The position numbers and the translations under genes were made by a program. Of a DNA stretch of 38,062 nucleotides, positions 8,260 through 16,811 are shown in pieces; position 1 is the first letter of the stretch; every line of letters begins with the position of its first letter. Where the stretch lies: contig JAHIVO010000010.1 in NCBI GenBank assembly GCA_018816445.1, positions 1 through 38,062 of the forward strand, given 5' to 3'. The notes beneath the pieces are model-generated. The model saw nothing but the letters and a program-made list of their open reading frames with translations. It made no database searches and was not told where the DNA came from. Origin of the DNA: Patescibacteria group bacterium (GTDB lineage Bacteria; Patescibacteriota; Patescibacteriia; UBA10025; JAHIVO01).

Positions 8260-9324
8260 ATGGTTCAAAATATGAAAAAAGTATTTGTAGCTATGTCAGG
8301 AGGGGTCGATTCCTCTGTAGCTGCTTATTTACTAAAAAAACAAGGTTATCAGGTAACAGGTGTATTTATGAGAAATTGGTCTGATCCATTATCTAATTAT
8401 TGCCCATGGAAGAAAGATATAAAAGATTTCAAGCAGGTATGCAAAGTATTAAAAATTCCAACAAGGATTGAGATATTTGAAGAAGAATACAGAAAAAAAG
8501 TTGTCCATTACTTAATATCCGGATATAAAAGAGGAATTACACCCAATCCTGATATGTTATGTAATAGTGAAATTAAATTTAAAGTATTTTTAAATAAAGC
8601 TCGGGGGTTAGGCGCTGATTATATCGCCACTGGGCATTATGTTGTAAATAAAATTAACAAGCAGGGAATATATAATTTATATATATCAAAGGATAAGAAT
8701 AAAGACCAGTCTTATTTTCTTGCTCTGCTTAATCAAAAACAACTTAAATGTTCATTATTTCCAGTAGGAATTTATACAAAAGCGCAGGTAAGAAAAATCG
8801 CAGAAAAAGCACAATTATCTGTTTATAATAAAAAAGATAGCCAGGGAATTTGCTTTATTGGAAAGATAAAATTTAAAGATTTTATTCGTCAATTCATAAA
8901 AGGAAAACAGGGGTTGATTATGGATAGTTCAAAAAGAGTTATCGGCCACCATGATGGTCTTGCTTTTTATACCATTGGCCAAAGACACGGATTGGGTATC
9001 GGTGGAGGAGCGCCTTATTATGTAGCTGATAAAGACTATAATAAGAATATTTTAATTGTTGCAAAAGGCAGAATGAATAAATTATTATATTGTAAAAAAA
9101 TAAATATAAAAAAGATCTCCTGGATTTCAGGAAGAATTAATAAATTACCATTAACATGCAGGGCTAGAATACGCTATAGGCAGAAATTAAATAATTGCAT
9201 TATTAAAAAAGCTAAAAAAGGCTACCTTGTTGAATTCAATAAGGGCGTAAAGGCAGTAACTCCCGGGCAATTTATTGTTTTCTATAATAAAGACGTATTA
9301 TTGGGTGGAGGAGTGATAGAGTAG
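8260..9324 (+). CDS. mnmA: tRNA-specific 2-thiouridylase MnmA
   Basis: FVAMSGGVDSSVAAYLLKKQGYQVTGVFMRNW, CNSEIKF, KKDSQGICFIG, IGQRHGLGIGGGAPYYV. Start could also be ATG 8272. Confidence 0.95.
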   Translation: MVQNMKKVFVAMSGGVDSSVAAYLLKKQGYQVTGVFMRNWSDPLSNYCPWKKDIKDFKQVCKVLKIPTRIEIFEEEYRKKVVHYLISGYKRGITPNPDMLCNSEIKFKVFLNKARGLGADYIATGHYVVNKINKQGIYNLYISKDKNKDQSYFLALLNQKQLKCSLFPVGIYTKAQVRKIAEKAQLSVYNKKDSQGICFIGKIKFKDFIRQFIKGKQGLIMDSSKRVIGHHDGLAFYTIGQRHGLGIGGGAPYYVADKDYNKNILIVAKGRMNKLLYCKKINIKKISWISGRINKLPLTCRARIRYRQKLNNCIIKKAKKGYLVEFNKGVKAVTPGQFIVFYNKDVLLGGGVIE

Positions 9325-9359
9325 TTTATTTTATGACACTTTTTAATATTTTTATAATT

Positions 9360-9368
9360 TGATATAAT
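9360..9368 (+). promoter_or_regulatory. alaS promoter with extended -10 (TGATATAAT)
   Basis: TGATATAAT at 9360-9368; the -10 ends 7 nt before the A of ATG 9375. Confidence 0.6.
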
Positions 9369-9374
9369 AACACA

Positions 9375-11192
9375 ATGAATTCAAATAAAATAAGGGAACA
9401 ATTTATAAATTATTTCAAAAAAAACAAGCACAAGGTGTTTGAATCATCTTCGCTTTGGCCTCAAGATGACCCATCAGTTTTACTAACTATTGCAGGAATG
9501 CAGCAATTCAAGCCTTTTTTTATGGGCATATTAAATCCCGAGAAGGAATTGCAGAGTACATCTATAGCATCAGTCCAAAGATGCTTCAGAACTTCTGATA
9601 TTGAGGAAGTTGGTGATAAAATACACAATACTTTTTTTGAAATGCTGGGTAATTTTTCTTTTGGACAATATTTTAAAGATGAAGCCATTAAATTGGCCTG
9701 GAACTTTTTAATTAAAAAATTAAAAATTAATAAAAAATTTCTTTGGACTACATACTTTAAAGGCGAAAAAGGATTAAAAAAAGATATTGAGACCTTTGAA
9801 GTATGGCAAAAATATATCGATGGAGAAAAAATTATCGGTTTTGGAAAAAAAGAAAATTGGTGGGGCCCACCAGGCAAGACCGGTCCTTGCGGACCCAGCT
9901 CAGAAATCCATTATGATTTGACCGGCCAACCATGCCAAAAGGGAAATTTATGTAAGCCAAATTGTCAATGCGGGAGGTTTATTGAACTTTGGAACCTAGT
10001 ATTTATGCAATATCACATTAATTCCAAGGGAACACTTAATAAGCTACCAAAAAATAACATTGATACAGGCCTTGGACTTGAAAGACTGGCCATGATATTG
10101 CAAAAAAAGGATAATATTTTTGCCACTGATCTATTTAATGATTTAGTAAATACAATAATAATTGATAAAAGCTTCGGTAATTCTAATGATTATGAGGATG
10201 TAATCAGAAGCAGAATCGCAGCTGATCATATGAAGGGCAGCGTCTTTTTATTGGCAGATAATGTATATTTCAGTAATAAGGAACAGGGTTATGTCTTAAG
10301 AAAAATTTTTAGAAGGGCATTAGATCAATATCTGCACTCAAACGTTAATTTAGAAAATATAGTTGATAGTGTTTGTGAAACATATAAAAAAACATATCCG
10401 CATCTGATCAAAAAAAAGCAGAATATTTTATCCAGCTTGCAAAAAGAGTTAAACGCTTATAAAAAAGTACTTGAGATTGATGTGAATGAAATTGTCAGTA
10501 AAATTAATAAGTTAAAGCATCAAACTAAAAGGTTGGCTCTTAAAGGCCCATCTTCAAGAAAATTAACAGCCCAAGAAGCTTTTGTAATTTATTCTACTTA
10601 CGGCTTATCACCAGAAAGACTTAAGCGTAAAGGCTTTACTTTTGATGATGAATCATTTAAGAAATTAATTATTAAACATCAGCAACTTTCACGGGATAAT
10701 ACAAATAATAAATTCGGTGGACACGGATTAAACAGTAAAGAATGGTCAAATGAAGATCGGCAAAAAATTATTAGGCTACATACAGCTACGCATTTACTGC
10801 ACCAGGCTTTAAGGGATGTATTAGGTTTGAATGTAAAACAGCAGGGCTCTGATATCAATCCCGAAAGACTTAGATTTGATTTTGAGCATTCAGAAAAATT
10901 AACGGATGACGAAAAGCAAAAAATCGAAAACATTGTTAATGAAAAAATAAAGCAAAACCTACCAGTTACAAAAAAAGAAATGAAATATTTGGATGCAATC
11001 AAAGACGGGGCTTTGGCATTTTTTAAAGAAAAATATCCTGAAATTGTAAATGTTTATTCAGTAGGTCAATATTCAAAAGAATTATGTGGCGGACCCCATG
11101 TAAAAAATTCTGGTGAAATAGGTAGTTTTAAAATAATATCAGAGAAATCTTCCTCATCCGGAATTAGGAGAATTAAATCAATCGTAAAATAA
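9375..11192 (+). CDS. alaS: Alanyl-tRNA synthetase, short form apparently lacking the C-Ala domain
   Basis: IREQFINYFKKNKHKVFESSSLWPQDDPSVLLTIAGMQQFKPFF, GLGLERLAMILQ, HTATHLLHQALR, ELCGGPHVKNSGEIGSFKI; ends right after the editing domain. Confidence 0.95.
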   Translation: MNSNKIREQFINYFKKNKHKVFESSSLWPQDDPSVLLTIAGMQQFKPFFMGILNPEKELQSTSIASVQRCFRTSDIEEVGDKIHNTFFEMLGNFSFGQYFKDEAIKLAWNFLIKKLKINKKFLWTTYFKGEKGLKKDIETFEVWQKYIDGEKIIGFGKKENWWGPPGKTGPCGPSSEIHYDLTGQPCQKGNLCKPNCQCGRFIELWNLVFMQYHINSKGTLNKLPKNNIDTGLGLERLAMILQKKDNIFATDLFNDLVNTIIIDKSFGNSNDYEDVIRSRIAADHMKGSVFLLADNVYFSNKEQGYVLRKIFRRALDQYLHSNVNLENIVDSVCETYKKTYPHLIKKKQNILSSLQKELNAYKKVLEIDVNEIVSKINKLKHQTKRLALKGPSSRKLTAQEAFVIYSTYGLSPERLKRKGFTFDDESFKKLIIKHQQLSRDNTNNKFGGHGLNSKEWSNEDRQKIIRLHTATHLLHQALRDVLGLNVKQQGSDINPERLRFDFEHSEKLTDDEKQKIENIVNEKIKQNLPVTKKEMKYLDAIKDGALAFFKEKYPEIVNVYSVGQYSKELCGGPHVKNSGEIGSFKIISEKSSSSGIRRIKSIVK

Positions 11193-11213
11193 TTTTTTTG
11201 CTAATATTAGCAT

Positions 11214-11243
11214 AAAATATTAAAATGAATAATAATATTTTTT
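11214..11243 (+). terminator. Putative AT-only intrinsic terminator between alaS and infA
   Basis: AAAATATTA (11214-11222) / TAATATTTT (11233-11241) stem running into TTTTTT. Confidence 0.4.
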
Positions 11244-11249
11244 AATTTC

Positions 11250-11277
11250 TTGACATTTGTTTTTATATTGATATACT
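11250..11277 (+). promoter_or_regulatory. Promoter of the infA ribosomal operon: TTGACA - 16 nt - TATACT
   Basis: TTGACA 11250-11255 and TATACT 11272-11277, with an A/T-rich tract upstream. Confidence 0.75.
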
Positions 11278-11307
11278 GAAATAAATAATTTGTAAGTTAA
11301 AACCTCA

Positions 11308-11390
11308 AAGAATTCAAGCATTTGGCAAGAACCAGGACTAAATAAATTTTTAGTAGTTCAAATTCTTGCTTTAAGACAAGAATTTTTTAT
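11308..11390 (+). promoter_or_regulatory. Candidate attenuator/5' leader of the infA operon
   Basis: Hairpin AAATTCTTG-CTTTAAGA-CAAGAATTT (11360-11368/11377-11385) with a T-run, 15 nt before the infA ATG. Upstream AAGAATT (11308-11314) and GCAAGAA (11325-11331) can pair with its 5' arm. Confidence 0.5.
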
Positions 11391-11400
11391 TTACTTATAA

Positions 11401-11672
11401 TGGCTGTCCAAAAAAAACAAATAAATATACCTTCGGATACACAAAGAAATTTCAATAAAAATAAAAAAGGTTTTATTGAAATTGATGGTATTGTAGAGGA
11501 ATTGCTGCCAGCAGCAAATTTTAAAGTTAAGTTAGAAAATGGTCATTTAATACATGCTCATTTATCAGGAAAAATGAGAATGCATAAAATCCGAATTCTC
11601 CCTGGCGACAGAGTAACGATAGAAATGACGCCATATGATCTTACTAAAGGCAGAGTAATATATAGGCACTAA
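11401..11672 (+). CDS. infA: Translation initiation factor IF-1 with an N-terminal extension
   Basis: [65 protein letters not shown]. The supplied ORF track gives 11400; I place the ATG at 11400-11401 by reading. Confidence 0.95.
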
Positions 11673-11682
11673 TTAATCTTAA

Positions 11683-11796
11683 ATGAAAGTAAAATCATCA
11701 GTAAAAGCAATATGTCCAAAATGCCGCGTTATTAGACGAAAAAAACGTGTTTATGTAATTTGTGATAATCCCAAACATAAGCAAAGACAAGGATAA
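11683..11796 (+). CDS. rpmJ: Ribosomal protein bL36 (zinc-binding form)
   Basis: 37-aa ORF absent from the supplied track: [38 protein letters not shown]-x2-C...C...H ligands; sits between infA and rpsM. Confidence 0.95.
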   Translation: MKVKSSVKAICPKCRVIRRKKRVYVICDNPKHKQRQG

Positions 11797-11800
11797 TAAT

Positions 11801-12193
11801 ATGATAGCAAGAATTGCCGGTGTAACATTACCACCAAACAAAAGAATTGAAATAGCTTTAACAAATGTTTTTGGAATTGGCTTGACACTAGCAAGAAAGA
11901 TTCTACATAAATCAAATGTAGATCCAAATAAACGTACTAGAGATCTTAGTGAAGAAGAAATAAACAAACTAAGAGATATTATTGAAAATCAAATTAAAGT
12001 AGAAGGTGAATTAAAGCGTGAAATATTGATGAATATAAAAAGACTAAAAGAAATAAACACTTACCGTGGATCAAGGCATGCAAAAAATCTACCTTTAAGA
12101 GGACAGCGAACAAAAACTAATTCTAGAACTACTAGGGGTAATATTAGAAGAACTATGGGCTCAGGACGCCAAAATTCTGCTGATAAAAAATAA
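11801..12193 (+). CDS. rpsM: Ribosomal protein uS13
   Basis: [27 protein letters not shown]...[26 protein letters not shown]; start trimmed from 11762 to ATG 11801. Confidence 0.95.
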   Translation: MIARIAGVTLPPNKRIEIALTNVFGIGLTLARKILHKSNVDPNKRTRDLSEEEINKLRDIIENQIKVEGELKREILMNIKRLKEINTYRGSRHAKNLPLRGQRTKTNSRTTRGNIRRTMGSGRQNSADKK

Positions 12194-12203
12194 TTAATAT
12201 ATT

Positions 12204-12611
12204 ATGGAAGAAGGTAAAAAACCTGTTACAAAAAAGAAGCCTGCCAGCCCTAAGAAAAAGAAATTTATTACTCATGGTAATGCATATATACAGGCTACTT
12301 ATAATAATACAATTATTACCATAGCTGATCCGGAAGGAAATACTATTGCCTGGTCATCAGCCGGTCATGTCGGGTTCAAAGGACCCAAAAAAGCGACCCC
12401 TTATGCTGCTAGTATCATTGTTAAGGATGTTGTTGAAAAAGCAAAAAATATTGGATTAAAATCAGTTGATGTTTTCATAAAGGGTGTTGGTGCAGGACGT
12501 GAATCAGCTATCAGAGCATTAAACGCAAATAATATAAACGTAATATCAATTAAAGATATCACTCCAATTCCGCATAACGGTTGTCGTCCTCCAAAAATAA
12601 GAAGGATATAA
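12204..12611 (+). CDS. rpsK: Ribosomal protein uS11 with a Lys-rich N-terminal extension
   Basis: [37 protein letters not shown]...[15 protein letters not shown]. Confidence 0.95.
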   Translation: MEEGKKPVTKKKPASPKKKKFITHGNAYIQATYNNTIITIADPEGNTIAWSSAGHVGFKGPKKATPYAASIIVKDVVEKAKNIGLKSVDVFIKGVGAGRESAIRALNANNINVISIKDITPIPHNGCRPPKIRRI

Positions 12612-12620
12612 ATTAATAAT

Positions 12621-13253
12621 ATGGCAAGAAAATTAGATCCAAAATGTAAACAATGCAGAAGAATTGGGGAAAAGCTATTTCTTAAGGGAGAAAGATGTTT
12701 TTCTCCGAAATGTGCAATGGTTAAGAGAAATTATACCCCAGGCATGCACGGAGTTAAGCGCAATGCAAGATTATCAGAATATGGCATCCAATTAAAAGAA
12801 AAACAAAAAGCCGCCAGAACATACCAAATTTTAGAAAAACAATTTGTAAATTATTATTTTAAAGCTATAAAAATGAAAGGAGAGACTGGTGAAAATATGA
12901 TGCGTCTACTGGAAACACGCTTGGATAATACAATATATCGTATTGGTATTGCCCAATCTCGCAGTGGAGCTAGACAGTTAGTAAATCACGGCCATTTTTT
13001 AGTTAATGGAAAAAAAGTTGATATCCCGTCTTACCAGGTTAAAATTGGCAATATCATAAGTATAAAAGATAAAAGTGAAAATAAAACATTATTTAAAGAT
13101 CATATTAAAAAAATTAATAAAAAGAATTTACCCTCTTGGTTAACTTTTACAGAAGACAAGTATCCTACGGTAAAAGTAGTTGCTATGCCCTCTAAGAATG
13201 ACATTATGGAAGGCATAAATACTGCTATGATTGTTGAATTTTATTCAAGATAA
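12621..13253 (+). CDS. rpsD: Ribosomal protein uS4 (zinc-binding form)
   Basis: CKQCRRIGEKLFLKGERCFSPKCAMVKRNYTPGMHG; S4 domain LLETRLDNTIYRIGIAQSRSGARQLVNHGHFLVNGKKV. Confidence 0.95.
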   Translation: MARKLDPKCKQCRRIGEKLFLKGERCFSPKCAMVKRNYTPGMHGVKRNARLSEYGIQLKEKQKAARTYQILEKQFVNYYFKAIKMKGETGENMMRLLETRLDNTIYRIGIAQSRSGARQLVNHGHFLVNGKKVDIPSYQVKIGNIISIKDKSENKTLFKDHIKKINKKNLPSWLTFTEDKYPTVKVVAMPSKNDIMEGINTAMIVEFYSR

Positions 13254-13269
13254 AATAATTAATAAAAAT

Positions 13270-14088
13270 ATGGAAAAATTACCTTTACCAGAAAAACATA
13301 AAGTAATCAAAATAGGGGATAACCAGGCTGATATAATAATTGAGCCATGCTATCCTGGCTACGGAACCACTCTGGGTAATGCATTAAGACGAGTTTTACT
13401 GTCTTCATTATCAGGAGCAGCCATAACAACTGTTAAAATTAAAGGGGTTACGCATGAATTTTCTACTTTGCCGGGTATCAAGGAAGACATTGTTGAAATT
13501 TTATTAAATCTCAAGAGGATTCGTTTCAAATTACATGCTACCGATGAAACTAAAGTAACTCTTAAGGTTAAGGGAGAAAAAAATGTAAAAGCTAAAGACA
13601 TTAAATTAACTAGCGAAGTTGAAGTAATAAACTCCGACGCAGAAATTGCAACTCTATCTGATAAAAACGCTGAACTTGAAATGGAATTTACAATAAAATC
13701 AGGCAGAGGTTATTTACCTGTTGAAAATATTGAAAAGAAAAAATTAATTCTTGGTAATATTGCAATTGATGCAATATTTACGCCAGTTAAAAATGTTAAT
13801 TTTCATATACAAAATGTACGAGTCGGACAAATGACAAACTATGATAAATTAACACTTAGCATTACCACAGACGGATCAATTACACCGGAAGAATCATTAA
13901 AACAAGCAGCTCAGATTTTGCTTGATCACTTTCAGCAATTATCAATATTAGAAGAAGAAAATAAAGAAATGCCAAGCGAGATAGCTACAAAAAAGGAAAA
14001 AGATGAGAAAAAGGATGAAAATAAAAATGATATCAAGGAAGAAGCTCCAAAAATCAAGAAAAAAAGAGGACGTCCAAAAAAACAATAA
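13270..14088 (+). CDS. rpoA: RNA polymerase alpha subunit; alphaNTD present, alphaCTD not recognisable, AT-hook-like C-terminus
   Basis: YGTTLGNALRRVLLSSLSGAAITTVKIKGVTHEFSTLPGIKEDIVEILLNLK; tail ...KEEAPKIKKKRGRPKKQ*. Start trimmed from 13231 to ATG 13270. Confidence 0.95.
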   Translation: MEKLPLPEKHKVIKIGDNQADIIIEPCYPGYGTTLGNALRRVLLSSLSGAAITTVKIKGVTHEFSTLPGIKEDIVEILLNLKRIRFKLHATDETKVTLKVKGEKNVKAKDIKLTSEVEVINSDAEIATLSDKNAELEMEFTIKSGRGYLPVENIEKKKLILGNIAIDAIFTPVKNVNFHIQNVRVGQMTNYDKLTLSITTDGSITPEESLKQAAQILLDHFQQLSILEEENKEMPSEIATKKEKDEKKDENKNDIKEEAPKIKKKRGRPKKQ

Positions 14089-14094
14089 TATTTT

Positions 14095-14478
14095 ATGCGA
14101 CACCATAAAAAAAAGCTAAAAATCAACAGAGATAAAGCTCATCGTAAAGCGCTCATACGAAATCTAGTAATTTCATTTTTTAAGTATGGGAAGATTTCTA
14201 CAACAGAAACCAAGGCAAAAAGAGTCAAGCCTTATATTGAAAAACTAATTACCCTGGGGAAAAAGAATAATCTGCATGCCCGGCGTTTAATAATAAAAAA
14301 AATTAATAATATCGGTACTGCTGAAAAAATCATTAAAGATGTCTCACCGATGTTTAAGGATATAAATGGGGGGTACCTGAAAATAATTAAAATAAATACC
14401 CGTAAAGGTGATGGAGCGACAAACGTTATGATAAAATATGTAATTAATAATGATTCAGAAAAAAAGAAGACAATTTAA
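14095..14478 (+). CDS. rplQ: Ribosomal protein bL17
   Basis: MRHHKKKLKINRDKAHRKALIRNLVISFFKYGKISTTETKAKRVKPYIEKLITLGKK. Confidence 0.93.
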   Translation: MRHHKKKLKINRDKAHRKALIRNLVISFFKYGKISTTETKAKRVKPYIEKLITLGKKNNLHARRLIIKKINNIGTAEKIIKDVSPMFKDINGGYLKIIKINTRKGDGATNVMIKYVINNDSEKKKTI

Positions 14479-14803
14479 AGTTGATGCAGCCAATAGGTCA
14501 ATTGGAAGAGTTGCCAGTGAAGTGGCTAACTTAGTAATTGGCAAAAAAGAACCGGATTATGCACCAAATATATTGCCCAATATATATGTTACAGTTTTAA
14601 ATATTGAAAAAGTGAAAATATCTGAAAAAAAGTTAAATTCAAAAATATATTATCATCACAGTGGATACCCAGGGGGTTTAAAAGAAACCTTATGGAGAGA
14701 TATATTTAAAAAAAGTCCAAAAAATTTATTTTTGCTGGTGATTAAAAATATGCTACCGAATAATAAATTAAGAAGGGAAATATTAAAACATATTAATTTT
14801 TAA
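14450..14803 (+). CDS. rplM: Ribosomal protein uL13, short C-terminus
   Basis: VDAANRSIGRVASEVANLVIGKKEPDYAPNILPNIYVTVLN...YYHHSGYPGGLKE...IKNMLPNNKLRREILKHINF; overlaps rplQ by 29 nt. Confidence 0.92.
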   Translation: MIQKKRRQFKVDAANRSIGRVASEVANLVIGKKEPDYAPNILPNIYVTVLNIEKVKISEKKLNSKIYYHHSGYPGGLKETLWRDIFKKSPKNLFLLVIKNMLPNNKLRREILKHINF

Positions 14804-14809
14804 TAATTT

Positions 14810-15328
14810 ATGCCTCAAATCACTAAATTAAAGAAAACTATTAAGCCAAAAAAGAAGACTGCTACACCAAAAAAGAAAAAAGTTAAGATTGTAAAAACTG
14901 AAACAGTAGAAAAAAAGAAGAATGAAGTAAGAAAAAGAAAAGATTTTATTTCTGCTATTGGCAGAAGAAAACGCGCCATAGCTCGCGTTCGTTATTATCA
15001 AAAAGGAGAGAATGAAATCATAATTAATAGCCAACCATTGGATAAATACTTTCCTCATTTTGAGCTTAATAAAATTGTTAAAGAACCCATAAATCTTACA
15101 AAAGTAGCCAATACTGGCAAGTTTAGTATAAAAGTATTAGGTGGCGGTAAACGTGGTCAGGCTGAAAGTATACGACTAGGAATAAGTAGAATAATTCTTT
15201 TAATTGATAATTCAATAAAACCTTTATTAAAGTCTAAAAAACTATTAGTCCGAGATTCAAGAGTTAAAGAACGAAAAAAATACGGTTTAAGAAAAGCACG
15301 ACGTGCACCGCAGTGGCAAAAACGATAA
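14810..15328 (+). CDS. rpsI: Ribosomal protein uS9 with a Lys-rich N-terminal extension
   Basis: SAIGRRKRAIARVRYYQKG...GGGKRGQAESIRLGISRIIL...DSRVKERKKYGLRKARRAPQWQKR. Confidence 0.95.
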   Translation: MPQITKLKKTIKPKKKTATPKKKKVKIVKTETVEKKKNEVRKRKDFISAIGRRKRAIARVRYYQKGENEIIINSQPLDKYFPHFELNKIVKEPINLTKVANTGKFSIKVLGGGKRGQAESIRLGISRIILLIDNSIKPLLKSKKLLVRDSRVKERKKYGLRKARRAPQWQKR

Positions 15329-15332
15329 TAAG

Positions 15333-16811
15333 ATGCAAAGTACGTCGCCAACTAATAATGCTAATAACCACGCGCAAGAAAGAATTCTGAAAAATACTAG
15401 CTATCTAACAATAGCATTTATACTACAAAAAATTCTTTCTTTTTTGTATTTTATATATATTGCCAGAAGCCTAGGCCCAGTGGACTTAGGCCTTTATGAT
15501 CCAATAAAATCATTAATCCCAATATTATTAATACTAATTGATTTTTCGTTAAGCGTTGTCCTGGTCAGAGAAATTGCACGAACTCCCAGTAAAACAGAGG
15601 ATTATTTAAGTGCAGTACTAGGTATAAAAGTAATTTTTGCATTTGCTGTAATTCTATCAATGGGTTTATTTACAAATTTTTCTGAATATTCATCACTTAT
15701 TAAAACTATATTGTATCTAGACGCCATTATTGTGATTCTTGATACGTTTACTTTAACTTTTTTTGCAGTTTTTCGTGGTATGCAGAACATGAAATACGAA
15801 TCTTTGGGTATAATTGGCACTCAGGTTTTAACCATTATTTTTGGAGTAACAAGTCTTATATTAAACTGGGGCTTACAGACTTTATTTATTGCTGTTTTAG
15901 TTGGCAGTATTTTTAATTTTTGTTTTTCATATTTAATGCTAAAAAAGAAATTGAAAATTAAAATTAAACTTGGATGGAATAATGAAATAATAAAGAAATT
16001 TTTACGCATTGCTTTACCATTTGCAATGGCAGCCATTTTAGTTAAGATTTATACATATACAGATAGGTTCATGCTTTTGACGCTAGCTGGTCAAGGATAT
16101 GTAGGCTGGTACATTACTGCACATAAATTAACTTATGCCTTAGAATTCATACCTTCAGCTTTTGCAGTCAGTATTTTTCCAGCCATGAGTGCCTTTTTTA
16201 TATATTCCCGAAAAAGTCTAGCTAAAACGTTTGAAAAAACGTTTAATTACCTGATGATATTAGCAATTCCAATTTCTTTTGGTATGATTGTACTGGCTGA
16301 TAAATTAATTTTAACCATTTATGGCACCGCTTTTGAAACTTCAATTACTCCATTACGTATTTTGATGGTAGGTTTAGTCGTGGTATTCTTAAATTTTCCT
16401 GTCGGTGCTTTTTTAAATGCCTGCAACCGCCAAATTATTAATACAATGAATATGGCTATTACTGTAGGTTTTAATGTTATAATTAATTTATTTTTAATAC
16501 CATATTTTACATTTAATGGCGCAGCTGTTGCTGCTTTGGTCAGTGGTTTTATTTTATTTTTTCTAGGTTTAAGGTGGGTTGGTAAAATCATAGATTATCA
16601 AAAAAAATTATTATTAAAATCACTCGGTAAAACATTTATATCCGGTATAACTATGGTTATCGTGCTTTTACTAACCCGAGATTATTTAATGATATATTTT
16701 TTAATTCCAATTGGCGCTATTACATATTTCATAGTATTATACTTATTGCGAGGAATCACCAAGCATGACCTGCAAATTTTTTATAAATCATTTATTAAAA
16801 AATTAGCATGA
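15333..16811 (+). CDS. Polysaccharide flippase (Wzx/MATE-like oligosaccharide transporter)
   Basis: Multi-TM protein; LKNTSYLTIAFILQKILSFLYFIYIARSLGPVDLGLYD. Start trimmed to ATG 15333. Confidence 0.85.
   Translation: MQSTSPTNNANNHAQERILKNTSYLTIAFILQKILSFLYFIYIARSLGPVDLGLYDPIKSLIPILLILIDFSLSVVLVREIARTPSKTEDYLSAVLGIKVIFAFAVILSMGLFTNFSEYSSLIKTILYLDAIIVILDTFTLTFFAVFRGMQNMKYESLGIIGTQVLTIIFGVTSLILNWGLQTLFIAVLVGSIFNFCFSYLMLKKKLKIKIKLGWNNEIIKKFLRIALPFAMAAILVKIYTYTDRFMLLTLAGQGYVGWYITAHKLTYALEFIPSAFAVSIFPAMSAFFIYSRKSLAKTFEKTFNYLMILAIPISFGMIVLADKLILTIYGTAFETSITPLRILMVGLVVVFLNFPVGAFLNACNRQIINTMNMAITVGFNVIINLFLIPYFTFNGAAVAALVSGFILFFLGLRWVGKIIDYQKKLLLKSLGKTFISGITMVIVLLLTRDYLMIYFLIPIGAITYFIVLYLLRGITKHDLQIFYKSFIKKLA

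Noticed and set aside
11199-11212. Perfect palindrome TGCTAATATTAGCA after alaS
   Set aside because: It could be an operator or hairpin, but there is no + strand T-run after it and a single short palindrome in AT-rich DNA is weak evidence.
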